A stretch of DNA of 64,000 nt from Pollutimonas bauzanensis (lineage in GTDB: Bacteria; Pseudomonadota; Gammaproteobacteria; Burkholderiales; Burkholderiaceae_B), in NCBI RefSeq assembly GCF_900129885.1, contig NZ_FQXE01000006.1:150179-214178 (forward strand). The letters are read 5' to 3'. The translations under genes were made by a program, and so were the position numbers. Under the pieces are notes generated by a model that saw only the letters and a list, made by a program, of their open reading frames with translations, was not told the DNA's origin and ran no database searches. Shown piece after piece: positions 8,420 to 16,612 of the stretch (position 1 is the first letter of the stretch; each line of letters opens with the position of its first letter).

Positions 8420-8447
8420 ATTATATTAAGCAGAAACAAGCTGTCAA
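8420..8447 (-). promoter_or_regulatory. Near-consensus sigma-70 promoter of the gntR-ABC operon
   Basis: On the minus strand: a perfect -35 TTGACA (8447-8442), 16-bp spacer, and a perfect -10 TATAAT (8425-8420). The expected transcription start falls at about 8413, the first base of the annotated ATG. Such a strong promoter suits an operon whose first product is its own repressor. Confidence 0.75.
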
Positions 8448-8518
8448 CAATATATAAAGACGCTTAGGCTATAAAAAAGCTTGGTATGTTCCCGGCGCCG
8501 TGCATGCCCCGCGGGCGT

Positions 8519-8542
8519 AAAAAAACCCGCCATGAGGCGGGC
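8519..8542 (-). terminator. Rho-independent terminator (minus strand)
   Basis: Read on the minus strand, CCCGCC-TCAT-GGCGGG forms a 6-bp GC stem with a 4-base loop followed by seven T. No recognisable gene on that strand ends just before it (see 8543-8811), so it may end an unannotated short transcript. Confidence 0.75.
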
Positions 8543-8811
8543 TGATTTGTCTCTTTGCCGCTATGAAAGGCGACGATCTAACGGGAAACACGATTGAACC
8601 GATCATCGACCCTCAGGCTTTCACCGTGAAACCTGCCGACGATGTGCGGCGTGGAAAGGCCTTCATCAAGACTATTGATATGCGGGCTCGATGGGCCGTG
8701 TGCTGCCGAGCACAAAAAGCGCTGACTTGATGAAATTTCAATGCTGCGGGGAACGGGCTCAATACAATCATTCATACATTAAAAATAAATAATCCACAAA
8801 GGAGAGATCTA
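8543..8811. other. Intergenic stretch with only doubtful short ORFs; leader of the Bug gene
   Basis: No convincing gene. On the plus strand an ATG at 8563 opens a 55-codon frame (MKGDDLTGNTIEP...) to 8730; on the minus strand a 65-codon frame runs 8775-8578 and ends shortly before the terminator at 8542. Neither has a ribosome site or a recognisable family. The last ~60 bp is A/T-rich and contains the ribosome site AAAGGAGA of the downstream Bug gene. Confidence 0.35.
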
Positions 8812-9780
8812 ATGGATCGGAGACAATTCTGCATCTCAATGGCGAGCGTGCTGCCTGCGCTGTGTCCGGGCTACGCCCGCGCCGCCAAGCTCGGCGATCA
8901 GCCTATTGTGCTTGTGGTGCCTTTTTCTCCAGGAGGAAACCTGGATATGGTGGCGAGAGTGGTTTCCCCCGCGCTGTCGGAGATACTGGGCGTGTCGGTG
9001 GTGGTGGAGAACAAACCGGGTGCGGGGGGAGTGATCGGGGCGGGCTATGTGTCGCGTTCCACGCCGGACGGCCATACTTTGCTGGTGACCACGCCGAATG
9101 CCATCACGGTGGCGCCGTTGATGACCACGGCGGCCTACTCTCTGGCGAATTTTGCCGCCGTCGGCCAGATTGCCTGGGCTTCGCTGGTGGTGGTCGTTCA
9201 TCCGGAAAGCCGCTTTCAGACTATCGAGGCTTTGCTTGATGAGGCGCGCCGGAATCCGGGCACTGTGGCGATAGGTCATGCGGGCCTGGGCACGACGAAC
9301 AATATTGCCATGCTATCGCTCGAAGGGGCGGCGCAATGCAGATTCACCGCGGTCCCGTACAAAGGGTCCGCGCCCGCGCTCACAGACCTGATGGGCAGGC
9401 AGACAGACGCCGTCATCGACCAGTTGACCAGTTCTCTGTCCTTCATCAAGTCCGGCAAGCTGAAAGCACTGGCGGTTCTCACGGCGCAGCGCGATCCGCT
9501 GCTTCCGCAAGTTCCGACGATAGCCGAAGCGGGCCTTAGCGGTTTCTCCGCGCAGACCGAAACGGGTTTGCTGGCGCCTGCGGGCACGCCCAAGGCCATC
9601 ATTGAGCAGTTGAATGCGGCTTTGCTCCAGGCGCTGGATAGGCAAAAGCTGCGTGATCTACTCCAGACAGCCGGCTGCACGGCGGCTCCTTCTTCTCCGG
9701 GTGACTTTCAGCGGCTGCTGGAGGAGCAGAATAGGAAAGCCCGGGATTTGCATGCCGAGGGCAAGCTGACCGCGGGTTAA
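8812..9780 (+). CDS. Bug/TctC-family periplasmic solute receptor
   Basis: 322 aa. N-terminal MDRRQFC plus hydrophobic stretch ending YARA gives a Tat-like signal peptide. The Bug fingerprint is clear: VLVVPFSPGGNLDMVARVV, then VVENKPGAGGVIGAGYV, PDGHTLL, and YKGSAPALTDLMG in the second lobe. Bug receptors bind mono- and dicarboxylates or related amides; some feed a TctAB permease, many are orphans. No TctA/TctB is present. It precedes a PDC-lactonase-like hydrolase by 15 bp, so it probably serves uptake or sensing of that enzyme's substrate family. Ribosome site AAAGGAGA. Confidence 0.93.
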   Translation: MDRRQFCISMASVLPALCPGYARAAKLGDQPIVLVVPFSPGGNLDMVARVVSPALSEILGVSVVVENKPGAGGVIGAGYVSRSTPDGHTLLVTTPNAITVAPLMTTAAYSLANFAAVGQIAWASLVVVVHPESRFQTIEALLDEARRNPGTVAIGHAGLGTTNNIAMLSLEGAAQCRFTAVPYKGSAPALTDLMGRQTDAVIDQLTSSLSFIKSGKLKALAVLTAQRDPLLPQVPTIAEAGLSGFSAQTETGLLAPAGTPKAIIEQLNAALLQALDRQKLRDLLQTAGCTAAPSSPGDFQRLLEEQNRKARDLHAEGKLTAG

Positions 9781-9795
9781 TGAAGAGGAATGGAA

Positions 9796-10722
9796 ATGAG
9801 CAAGAAATGCCTGGACGCGCGGGAGGAAGTCAGCGCCGTCGCGTTCGAAATGCCGGCTGGAGCATGTGATGCCCATGCGCATGTCTTCGGCCCCTACGAT
9901 GCCTATCCTCTGACCGAGGACCGCAGCTACACCCCGCGGGAATATCTGCCGCGTGACTTCATGCGGCACCTGGAGCAGATCGGGGCGGAGCGCGGGGTGC
10001 TTGTGACAGGCAGTGCCAGCGGGCTCGACAATGGCTCTATATTGAATGCCTTGTCCGAGTACCCTGACCAGTTGCGCGGCGTTATCATTCCTTCAGCCGA
10101 TTTCACCGATGCGCAACTGGACGACTGGACGGAAATGGGGGTGCGCGGTGTGCGGGCGAATCTCTACCAGGTCGATGGCCGCAAGGTCTATCGCAGCGGC
10201 GCGGGACTCGAAGCCGTAGAGGCATTGGCGCCCCGCCTCGCGGAACGGGGATGGCACCTGCAGGTCTGGATCCATGCGCCCGACCTGGCGGGGCTCATGC
10301 CCCGGCTCGAAAGCCTGAAGCTGCCGCTGGTGATCGACCACATGGGGCGGATGAGCACATCCCGCGGCGTGGACGATGCGGGTTTTCAGCGGCTGTGCGG
10401 GCTGCTGGCCGAGGGCCGGCTGTGGACGAAGATTTCGGGCGCCGATCGCAATACCCGGGAAGGGCCGCCCTACTCGGACGTGGACCCATACGCGCAGGCC
10501 ATTCTTCGCGCCAACAGCGAGCAGGTTGTGTGGGGCACGGACTGGCCGCACATCAACTACTACGATGCTGCGCATATGCCTGACGACGGCGTGCTGGCGA
10601 ATCTTCTGGCCCGCTGGATGCCGGATCCCGCCATGCGCAAGCGCGTACTGATAGATAATCCGGCCCGGCTTTATGGGTTTCCGGCAGGCGCTGCGGCGGG
10701 GACTTGCCCGGAAGTTCCCTAG
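9796..10722 (+). CDS. Amidohydrolase-family TIM-barrel hydrolase, 2-pyrone-4,6-dicarboxylate lactonase-like
   Basis: About 308 aa. The N-terminal CDAHAHVFGP carries the metal/substrate HxH; VIDHMG gives the central His and VWGTDWPH the C-terminal Asp. These three elements in this spacing are those of LigI-type PDC hydrolases, which open the lactone ring in protocatechuate 4,5-cleavage. Many paralogues act on other lactones, so the substrate is not proven. Start: ATG at 9796 has GAGGA at good distance; ATG at 9790 is also in frame. Translationally close to the preceding Bug gene, and related to the hydrolase at 32474. Confidence 0.82.
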   Translation: MSKKCLDAREEVSAVAFEMPAGACDAHAHVFGPYDAYPLTEDRSYTPREYLPRDFMRHLEQIGAERGVLVTGSASGLDNGSILNALSEYPDQLRGVIIPSADFTDAQLDDWTEMGVRGVRANLYQVDGRKVYRSGAGLEAVEALAPRLAERGWHLQVWIHAPDLAGLMPRLESLKLPLVIDHMGRMSTSRGVDDAGFQRLCGLLAEGRLWTKISGADRNTREGPPYSDVDPYAQAILRANSEQVVWGTDWPHINYYDAAHMPDDGVLANLLARWMPDPAMRKRVLIDNPARLYGFPAGAAAGTCPEVP

Positions 10723-10786
10723 TGTCCGGCATGAGGGAATGATCGCTATACTGTCGCGGTAATCGGTACCTTGGTGAATGTAGGCA

Positions 10787-11692
10787 TTGAATATCGATCT
10801 GGACGCCCTCAGAACCCTCGTGGCAGCAATCGAGGAACGCAGCCTGGCCCGTGCGGCCGAGCGCGAGGGGCTCGTCACGTCCGCGGCCAGCAAGCGCATC
10901 ACGGAACTCGAACGCAGCCTTGGCACGACGGTGCTGCAGCGGCATAACAGGGGGGTGCTACCAACGCCCGCCGGTTCCGCCCTGTACTACCGGGCCAAGG
11001 CGATTCTGGGGCAGATGGCCGGCCTCACCAGTTTCGCGGAGGATTTCGCGAGCGACGGCAGCCCCAAGATCCAGCTGGCCGCGAATCGTTCGGCCATCAT
11101 CCTTTTCCTGCCTCGCGAACTCAAGCTTTACCAGGAACGGCAGTCGCAGCGCCTGCGCGTCGACCTGCTCGAGGCATACAGCAGCGACATACCGCGCCTG
11201 GTCGTGGAGAAGAACCTCGATCTAGGCATCTACCATGCCGTCGGCCCGGCCCCTGGCGTGCATTCGCTGCCTTACCACCGCGACCGCGTCGTGCTGGTCG
11301 TGCCCAACGGCCACCCTTTGCAGCGGGAGAGCGCGGTGCATCTGGACCAGGCGCGCGAATTCGATTTACTGGGCTATTTCCCGCGTCATTCCTTTGAGTC
11401 TTTCATGGAACTGGCTGGCCACAGCCTGACCGGTCCGTTGAACGTCAAGATCCAGGTGTCCAACTACGAGGCCCGCTGCAAGATGATCCGCGAAGGGCTG
11501 GGGATAGGCATCATGCCGGAAGGCATCGCCGATACCTACACGGCCCAGATGGGGCTGGCCAAGGTGGTGCTCAAGGATGGCTGGGCGCTGCGCCAGTTCT
11601 ACCTGTGCGTGCGCGATCCGGAAATCCTGCGTCCATCCAGCCGCAGCCTTTTCGACTTTTTCGCGCAGCAGGCGGCGCTGCAGAACCCCTGA
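10787..11692 (+). CDS. LysR-family transcriptional regulator
   Basis: 301 aa. Winged HTH at the N-terminus (IDLDALRTLVAAIEERSLARAA, TSAASKRITELERSLGT), linker helix, and a two-lobed effector domain (LDLGIYHAV, GLGIGIMPEGIA). The start is TTG at 10787, since no in-frame ATG or GTG precedes the HTH. It follows the Bug-hydrolase pair on the same strand rather than facing it, and precedes the TPP-decarboxylase operon by 330 bp, so it may control either. Confidence 0.9.
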   Translation: MNIDLDALRTLVAAIEERSLARAAEREGLVTSAASKRITELERSLGTTVLQRHNRGVLPTPAGSALYYRAKAILGQMAGLTSFAEDFASDGSPKIQLAANRSAIILFLPRELKLYQERQSQRLRVDLLEAYSSDIPRLVVEKNLDLGIYHAVGPAPGVHSLPYHRDRVVLVVPNGHPLQRESAVHLDQAREFDLLGYFPRHSFESFMELAGHSLTGPLNVKIQVSNYEARCKMIREGLGIGIMPEGIADTYTAQMGLAKVVLKDGWALRQFYLCVRDPEILRPSSRSLFDFFAQQAALQNP

Positions 11693-12022
11693 GCCGTCGG
11701 CGAAAGCCAGCAGCAACGCGAGCTGCCAGGCAGAGCGGAGATTTCCCGGGCCGGCTCGCGGACTGCGCGCAATGGCGCCGAAAACGCCGCCTTGATGGAT
11801 TTTCACTTCTGGCGGGATCAAAGTCCGTATCATCATTATTCATGTCCTCCGTTTTTCGGCTGGATCGTCAACTCCTATGGCCTGCTCCACGAGTCGGCGT
11901 CCGTACGGAGTGATGGAATGAATATATGACACAGGATCTACCGGAATTCATGGAAGAGCGTTTGCCCACCCTCGACCCCTGAAAGAACGCGCACCCGAAT
12001 CGCCACCATTGGAGAAAAATAG
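11693..12022. other. Intergenic region upstream of the TPP-enzyme operon
   Basis: 330 bp with no supported gene. The left part reads as antisense-open GC-rich sequence without protein features. A TCCGTACGGA palindrome (about 11899-11908) could be an operator half. The final bases give the ribosome site GGAGAAAAATAG before the ATG at 12023. Confidence 0.3.
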
Positions 12023-12538
12023 ATGACCGTCGATACCTCCCTCGCCTGGGAAGACAAGCTCATAGCGTCGTTCAAGCGCAATGATGTGCGCCTGATCGCC
12101 TATGTGCCCGACAAGGTTCTGGCCAAGCTCATCCGCAAGCTGCAGGCCGACAGCTTCTTCACCGTCCTGAATCCTTCGCGGGAGGAAGAGGCGGTGGCCA
12201 TCGTCGCCGGGGCCTGGATGGGCGGCACGCGGGGCATTGTGCTGATGCAGACCAGCGGTTTTGCGACGCTGCCCAATGCGCTGGCCTCGCTCGCTATTCC
12301 ATACCAGATTCCCGTCCTGATGCTGGTGTCCGAGCGCGGGACGCTGGGCGATCATCAATTGGGCCAGGTGATCGTATGCCGGACCTTGCGTCCGATCTTG
12401 AACTGCCTGAACATCGAGAACCACGCCCTTGAGGCCGTTGAAGACGTCGAGTTCATTGCCGACAGGACCATGCAGCAGGCTTTCTCGACGCAGGCGCCGG
12501 CCGCCCTGATCATCTCTCCCAAACTCTTTGCGCGATAA
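12023..12538 (+). CDS. ThDP-dependent 2-oxoacid decarboxylase, alpha subunit (sulfopyruvate/phosphonopyruvate decarboxylase type)
   Basis: 171 aa, the size of ComD-like subunits, which correspond to the N-terminal Pyr domain of ThDP enzymes. The cofactor-activating Glu lies in NPSREEEAVAIVAGAW. MQTSGFATLPNALASL and LVSERGTLGDHQ match the sulfopyruvate decarboxylase alpha pattern. With the next gene it would form an alpha/beta enzyme decarboxylating a 3-substituted pyruvate. The substrate is not certain: sulfopyruvate, phosphonopyruvate and other 2-oxoacids are all possible. Confidence 0.82.
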   Translation: MTVDTSLAWEDKLIASFKRNDVRLIAYVPDKVLAKLIRKLQADSFFTVLNPSREEEAVAIVAGAWMGGTRGIVLMQTSGFATLPNALASLAIPYQIPVLMLVSERGTLGDHQLGQVIVCRTLRPILNCLNIENHALEAVEDVEFIADRTMQQAFSTQAPAALIISPKLFAR

Positions 12539-12551
12539 AAGAGGAACACTC

Positions 12552-13235
12552 ATGGATAAGTTTTCCAACGCCAACAAAAGCTCCGACCTGGCGCGCGGGG
12601 ACGTGAAGGTCATGAACCGCAGCGACCTGACGCGCCGGGTGAAGGCGGCGCTGAAGAAAGAGGAAGCCGTCATCGGCGGAATCGGGCATACCAATTTCGA
12701 TCTCTGGGCGGCGGGGCATAGGCCGCAGAACTTCTATATGCTGGGCAGCATGGGGCTGGCTTCGGCCATCGGGCTGGGCGTTGCCCTCGCCCAGCCCCGG
12801 CGCCGCGTGGTGGCGCTGGACGGTGACGGCTCGCTGCTTATGCAGCTGGGTACTCTCGGCACGGTCCGCGCGTCGGGTGTGAAGAATTTAGTTATCGTGA
12901 TCTGGGACAACGGCAGCTATCAGATTACGGGTTCGCAGCCCACGCTCACCAGCGCGGGCGTCGATCTGGTGCAGGTTGCCCGCGGCCTGGGGATCACCCA
13001 GTCCAGCTGGGCGCGTGATGAAGCCGACTTCGAAACCCTGCTTGCGAAAGCGCTCTCCGAAGACGGCCCCTGGCTGATTGCCGCGCGCACCGACGATCAG
13101 CCGCCGGCGGGCGTGACGGATCGGGACCCTGCGCAGATCCGTGACCGCTTCATGCGCGCCCTGGGCGCCAAGGAGGAGTGGGGCGCCGCGCATGACGGTA
13201 CCCTGGCCGAGCGCAGCGGCGAGGTGACCCGATGA
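12552..13235 (+). CDS. ThDP-dependent 2-oxoacid decarboxylase, beta subunit (ComE-like)
   Basis: 227 aa from the ATG at 12552, which has GAGGA ten bases upstream (an earlier in-frame start at 12528 lacks one). The PP domain is clear: FYMLGSMGLASAIGLGVALA, then the ThDP-Mg motif GDG (LDGDGSLLMQLGTL) with the distal WDN, and NGSYQITG after it. It pairs with the alpha subunit 13 bp upstream and overlaps the dehydrogenase gene by ATGA, so the three proteins are probably made together. The C-terminal tail of about 30 residues after the fold is longer than in short ComE proteins. Confidence 0.85.
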   Translation: MDKFSNANKSSDLARGDVKVMNRSDLTRRVKAALKKEEAVIGGIGHTNFDLWAAGHRPQNFYMLGSMGLASAIGLGVALAQPRRRVVALDGDGSLLMQLGTLGTVRASGVKNLVIVIWDNGSYQITGSQPTLTSAGVDLVQVARGLGITQSSWARDEADFETLLAKALSEDGPWLIAARTDDQPPAGVTDRDPAQIRDRFMRALGAKEEWGAAHDGTLAERSGEVTR

Positions 13236-14260
13236 GCATCAAAGTGCTGCGCCTCGATCGCTGGATCGACCCCTGCTTCGATCAAATCCTGGGCGCGGAG
13301 CCGGGCGTGGACCTGTCCGTCATGAAACTGTCCGACCCCGATGACGTCAATTGGACCAAGCTGGCCGAAGCCGACATCTATCATGTGTCGGCCGCCAAGG
13401 ACGAAGTCCCGCAAAAATGGCAGGTCACGCCGGAACTGATCGCCCGCTGCCCGCGCCTGAAGGTGGTTTCCAGCACGGGCGCCGGCTACGACACGGTGGA
13501 CGTCGAAGCCTGCACCCGCGCCGGCATCCTGGTGGTGAACCAGGCCGGCGGCAATGCGAACTCGGTCGCACAGCATACTTTTTCGCTCCTGCTGGCGCTG
13601 GCGAACCGCATAGTGGAATCCGACCATCTGCTCAAGACGGCATCCGGCCTGCTGCGCGAAGACCTCATGGGGCGCGAGCTGACCGGCAAGGTGCTGGGCA
13701 TCGTGGGCATCGGCCATATCGGCGCCCGCGTCGCGCAACTTGCCTGCGCCTTCGGCATGCAGGTCCTGGCCTGCGACCCGTATGTGGACGAAGCCACCGT
13801 CTGCGCCCGGGGCGCGGCGCCGGCGCCGATGGAAGAACTGCTGGCCGGCAGCGACATCGTCAGCCTGCACTGCCCACGCAACAAGGAAACTCTGGGCATG
13901 TTCGGCGGCAAGGCATTCCAGAGCATGAAGCGCGGTGCCTTGTTCATCTCGACGGCCCGAGGCGGCATCCACGATGAGACCGCCTTGTACACGGCACTTG
14001 AATCGGGCCATCTGGGGGGCGCCGGGCTGGACGTCTGGATGGTGGAGCCGCCGCCGCATGATCATCCGCTGCTCACCTTGCCCAATGTGGTTTCCACCTA
14101 TCACACGGCAGGGGTGACGCACGAAGCCCGCCGCAACATTGCGACGATCTCCGCCCGGCAGATCCTGGATATCTGCGCAGGGCGCACGCCTCCGCGCATG
14201 ATCAATCCCGAGGTCCACCCTGCGATTCCCGCGCAGTTCCAAAGCGCAGCATCCATCTGA
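13232..14260 (+). CDS. D-2-hydroxyacid dehydrogenase (NAD-dependent, 2-Hacid_dh family)
   Basis: 342 aa. Rossmann motif VLGIVGIGHIGARVAQ, an acidic residue ending the next strand (LACDPYVD), catalytic Arg in STARGGIHDE, Glu in MVEPPPHDHPL and His in TYHTAGVTHEA. It overlaps the decarboxylase beta gene by 4 bp. A dehydrogenase of this fold next to ComDE-like subunits suggests oxidation of a 2-hydroxyacid (for example a sulfolactate-type compound) to the 2-oxoacid that the decarboxylase uses. As I recall, the known sulfolactate dehydrogenase SlcC has this fold; the substrate here is inference. Confidence 0.88.
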   Translation: MSIKVLRLDRWIDPCFDQILGAEPGVDLSVMKLSDPDDVNWTKLAEADIYHVSAAKDEVPQKWQVTPELIARCPRLKVVSSTGAGYDTVDVEACTRAGILVVNQAGGNANSVAQHTFSLLLALANRIVESDHLLKTASGLLREDLMGRELTGKVLGIVGIGHIGARVAQLACAFGMQVLACDPYVDEATVCARGAAPAPMEELLAGSDIVSLHCPRNKETLGMFGGKAFQSMKRGALFISTARGGIHDETALYTALESGHLGGAGLDVWMVEPPPHDHPLLTLPNVVSTYHTAGVTHEARRNIATISARQILDICAGRTPPRMINPEVHPAIPAQFQSAASI

Positions 14261-14302
14261 ACCAGAGCTTCCCCGCAATTTTTTCATGGGCGGTCGGCCC
14301 GT

Positions 14303-14326
14303 AAAAAAGCCCGCGCGCGGCGGGCT
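14303..14326 (-). terminator. Rho-independent terminator of tRNA-Cys
   Basis: On the minus strand AGCCCGC-CGCGC-GCGGGCT forms a perfect 7-bp stem with a 5-base loop, followed by six T. It lies about 80 bp past the 3' end of the tRNA gene on the same strand and probably ends its transcript. Confidence 0.85.
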
Positions 14327-14404
14327 GATTATCGTGGTTTGCGGACCGAACACGATTTTGCGGACGGGCATAATTATTGGATGCCTCGAGTGCCGCATGT
14401 TTGC

Positions 14405-14478
14405 TGGAGGCGCAACTCGGAATCGAACCGGGGTACACGGATTTGCAATCCGCTGCATGACCACTCTGCCATTGCGCC
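14405..14478 (-). tRNA. tRNA-Cys (GCA anticodon)
   Basis: 74 nt including an encoded CCA. Read on the minus strand: acceptor GGCGCAA pairs with TTGCGCC; D-arm begins TGGCAGAGTGG; anticodon loop is GATTGCAAAT, centred on GCA; the T-arm contains GGTTCGATTCC; the discriminator is U73, the identity base for Cys. No integrase or duplicated 3' end is visible nearby. Confidence 0.97.
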
Positions 14479-14581
14479 GCAGACAAGCCCACAAGTATAC
14501 GACATTCTGCCGGAATCTGCTGACAGAATGCCGTTAAAGGGCTATGCGGCGGGCCGGCTTGATCGCCCTGGCCGGGACATA

Positions 14582-15481
14582 TCAGCGCTTGTACTCCGAT
14601 ATGCCGTCGGGCGCCGTGGCGTCGTAGCCATCCAGGGCTATGTCCAGGATGGACGCGAACATGAGCGCGCGCTGCAGATCCCGATTCCGGCGCAGCCGGG
14701 TGCCCAGCCAGCGTTCGATGCGGCCGATGCGCCTCAGCCAGTATTCCAGCCTGCGCAGTGATTCAACCACCTGTGTCGAGCCTGCAAGATGGAGGTAGCG
14801 AGCCAGGAGGCGCGCGCCGAACTGGCGGTCGCCGTCCAGGTAGTCCATCATGGAATTGAAGGCCAGCAGCACATCGTAGGCCTGGGCCAGCGGCAGGGGC
14901 AGGGCGACGCCGGTGTTCTCTTCGAAATCGATGCGATACAGGCGGCCCTGCTTCATCGTCAGGTTGCGCAACTGGGCGCCGCCATGCCAGTGCCCGCGGC
15001 GGTGGAACTCGGCCAGGTCGTCCACCACGGCCAGGAGCAGGTCATTGCGCTGCGCGCCCCGCAGTTCGCCCAGCAAGGCTTCGACGGTAGGGCCGCAATA
15101 CTCGAAGAGCAGATGATCGGCGGTCAGTTGATAAACCTCGGGCACGGCGCAGCCATGCGCGCGCAGGCGCTGGGCCTCCTGGTGGATGCCGCCGGTGCGC
15201 AGTTGCCCGGGGGAGGGGAAAACGCCGAACAGCATGCCGCAGAGCGCGGCGCTCAGACAGGCCCGCAGTCGCGCTCCGCGCTTGGACCGCTGGCATTTCA
15301 CGACGTAGCGGCAGCCATTGAATTCGAAGATATGCACGCCGCCATGGCGCTGCGCGGCCACTTGCCCGGCATAGCTTGCCAGGCCCGTGAGGTCCTTGCC
15401 GGGGGGGCGCTCCGGAGCGGCGGCTTGAGCCTGCGGATCCAAATTTGTTTCGCTGCGATGGTGAGATCTCGCTGCTGCCAT
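14582..15481 (-). CDS. Kinase-fold protein of the LPS/BUD32-like group, catalytic Asp apparently missing
   Basis: 299 aa. The kinase-like core has a Lys strand (CRYVVKCQRS), a hinge-like LLFEYCG, the loop HWHGGAQLRNLTMKQG and a metal-site-like IDFEEN. In active relatives the loop reads HGDLxxxN. Here the Asp position is Gly (HGGAQLRN) while the Asn is kept. The C-terminal 100 residues are Arg/Leu-rich helices. Relatives phosphorylate lipid A core sugars or small substrates, but the changed loop leaves activity open. It may be an active divergent subfamily or a pseudokinase. Good ribosome site (GGGGGTGA). Transcribed toward the tRNA, alone. Confidence 0.65.
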   Translation of the reverse strand: MAAARSHHRSETNLDPQAQAAAPERPPGKDLTGLASYAGQVAAQRHGGVHIFEFNGCRYVVKCQRSKRGARLRACLSAALCGMLFGVFPSPGQLRTGGIHQEAQRLRAHGCAVPEVYQLTADHLLFEYCGPTVEALLGELRGAQRNDLLLAVVDDLAEFHRRGHWHGGAQLRNLTMKQGRLYRIDFEENTGVALPLPLAQAYDVLLAFNSMMDYLDGDRQFGARLLARYLHLAGSTQVVESLRRLEYWLRRIGRIERWLGTRLRRNRDLQRALMFASILDIALDGYDATAPDGISEYKR

Positions 15482-15741
15482 AAATCACCCCCAATTTTCG
15501 GCTTCTTGACCGCTGCCGCATAGTGTCGCGGCCTTGATGCCGCCAGGCAAATCTACCAATGCAGCCGTTAAAATCGTGTATAAGCTTGAGTTAAATGATA
15601 CAGTGTTGTTTCATTATAGATGCTTTCCATTTCAGAGAGTATCCGCCACCCGTCCCCGGTGAAATCGTCATGGCTCCTGATGCAGCAAACCCAAGAACTC
15701 CCGCCCATGCCGCCACGCTGCGGCCGGCCAGGGGGAAATGC

Positions 15742-15927
15742 ATGAAATGGCTGCAAAAAATATTGCTATGGTGCGGCGCCTTCCTGGGCGTGGCGGTGTT
15801 GCTGGCAATCACCGCCGCGCTCTTTCTCTTCGCGCTGAGCAGCCCGGTCGAACTTAGAAGCGCCGATGCCTCCGATACGCCCCACGAGATGCTGAGCGCC
15901 GGCAGGGCCGCTCCGGGCGCCAGGTGA
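15742..15927 (+). CDS. Small single-pass membrane protein, unknown function
   Basis: 61 aa from the ATG at 15742, preceded by AGGGGGAAA. The open frame extends further upstream (ATG at 15670 and 15595), but only the 15742 start puts a basic residue pair and a hydrophobic helix (LLWCGAFLGVAVLLAITAAL) at the N-terminus, as in a small inner-membrane or signal-anchored protein. The polar Ala/Ser-rich tail of ~30 residues would be periplasmic. No family recognised. Confidence 0.45.
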   Translation: MKWLQKILLWCGAFLGVAVLLAITAALFLFALSSPVELRSADASDTPHEMLSAGRAAPGAR

Positions 15928-15990
15928 GTGGCGCCTGCCGGTGATCAGCAGCTTGCGTTCCCGGGCTCTCATCCACCCGGGCAACCCAGG

Positions 15991-16536
15991 CTACCTGGAC
16001 ATGCCGCGCCATAGCAGGCTGAAGACGCTGTGTACGGCGTCATGGCGGGCCAGCCGTCCTGAACGGATCATGGCCGCGGCGCTGCGCAGCAGGGCGGACA
16101 TCGACTCCACCAGCCAGGCCGCCGGCAAATCGACGCGCAGGTCGCCGCAGGCCTGCCATTGGTGGAACAAGGCAACGAAGGATGCCCTCAATGGCTGCGC
16201 GCGGGCCTCCAGGGCCGGGTCGCCATGTTCCCGCTCCCAAACGAACACGTACAGTTCCGCAATGGGCAATAGCTCATCGATCAGGCGCGTGACGGCTTGT
16301 TCGACAGGTCCTTCGTTCGGACAGGCGCGCGCGAACGCGAGTTCAGCGCTTGTCATGGCCTCTTCGGACATGGCCTGCAGCATTGCGTCGCGCGATGCGA
16401 AATGGCGGCATAGGGTGGCGCGGCTCAGCCCCACCATACAGGCCAATTGCTCCATCGAAGCGCGGGGCTGGTCCGATAGCGCGTTGGCCAGATTCAAAAG
16501 CAAGTCCTCCCGGTCGCGAGGCCTGGGTGCTGTCAT
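15991..16536 (-). CDS. TetR-family transcriptional regulator
   Basis: 181 aa from the ATG at 16536 (ribosome site AGGGAG); the frame is open to 16587 but that start lacks one. N-terminal HTH: ALSDQPRASMEQLACMVGLSRATLCRHFASRDAMLQAM, typical for TetR/AcrR. The C-terminal ligand domain is all-helical and not specific. It lies 76 bp after rluE on the same strand. No divergent target gene is visible, so its regulon cannot be inferred. Confidence 0.88.
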   Translation of the reverse strand: MTAPRPRDREDLLLNLANALSDQPRASMEQLACMVGLSRATLCRHFASRDAMLQAMSEEAMTSAELAFARACPNEGPVEQAVTRLIDELLPIAELYVFVWEREHGDPALEARAQPLRASFVALFHQWQACGDLRVDLPAAWLVESMSALLRSAAAMIRSGRLARHDAVHSVFSLLWRGMSR

Positions 16537-16612
16537 AACGTCTCCCTGACGTTTGCTGATCTCAATTGAGGCGTAATTGTCCCACACTGGACGGGCTTGT
16601 TCCGGATCCGCC

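Noticed and set aside
8563-8730. 55-codon plus-strand frame (MKGDDLTGN...)
   Set aside because: Plausible composition but no ribosome site, no recognised family, and it faces a minus-strand terminator; left as doubtful.
14405-14478. tRNA-Cys as integration site of a mobile island
   Set aside because: No integrase, no repeated tRNA 3' end and no phage or plasmid genes on either side.
13097-14494. 465-codon minus-strand open frame
   Set aside because: Shadow of the D-2-hydroxyacid dehydrogenase gene and covers the tRNA-Cys; His/Gln/Arg-rich low-complexity protein typical of antisense frames.
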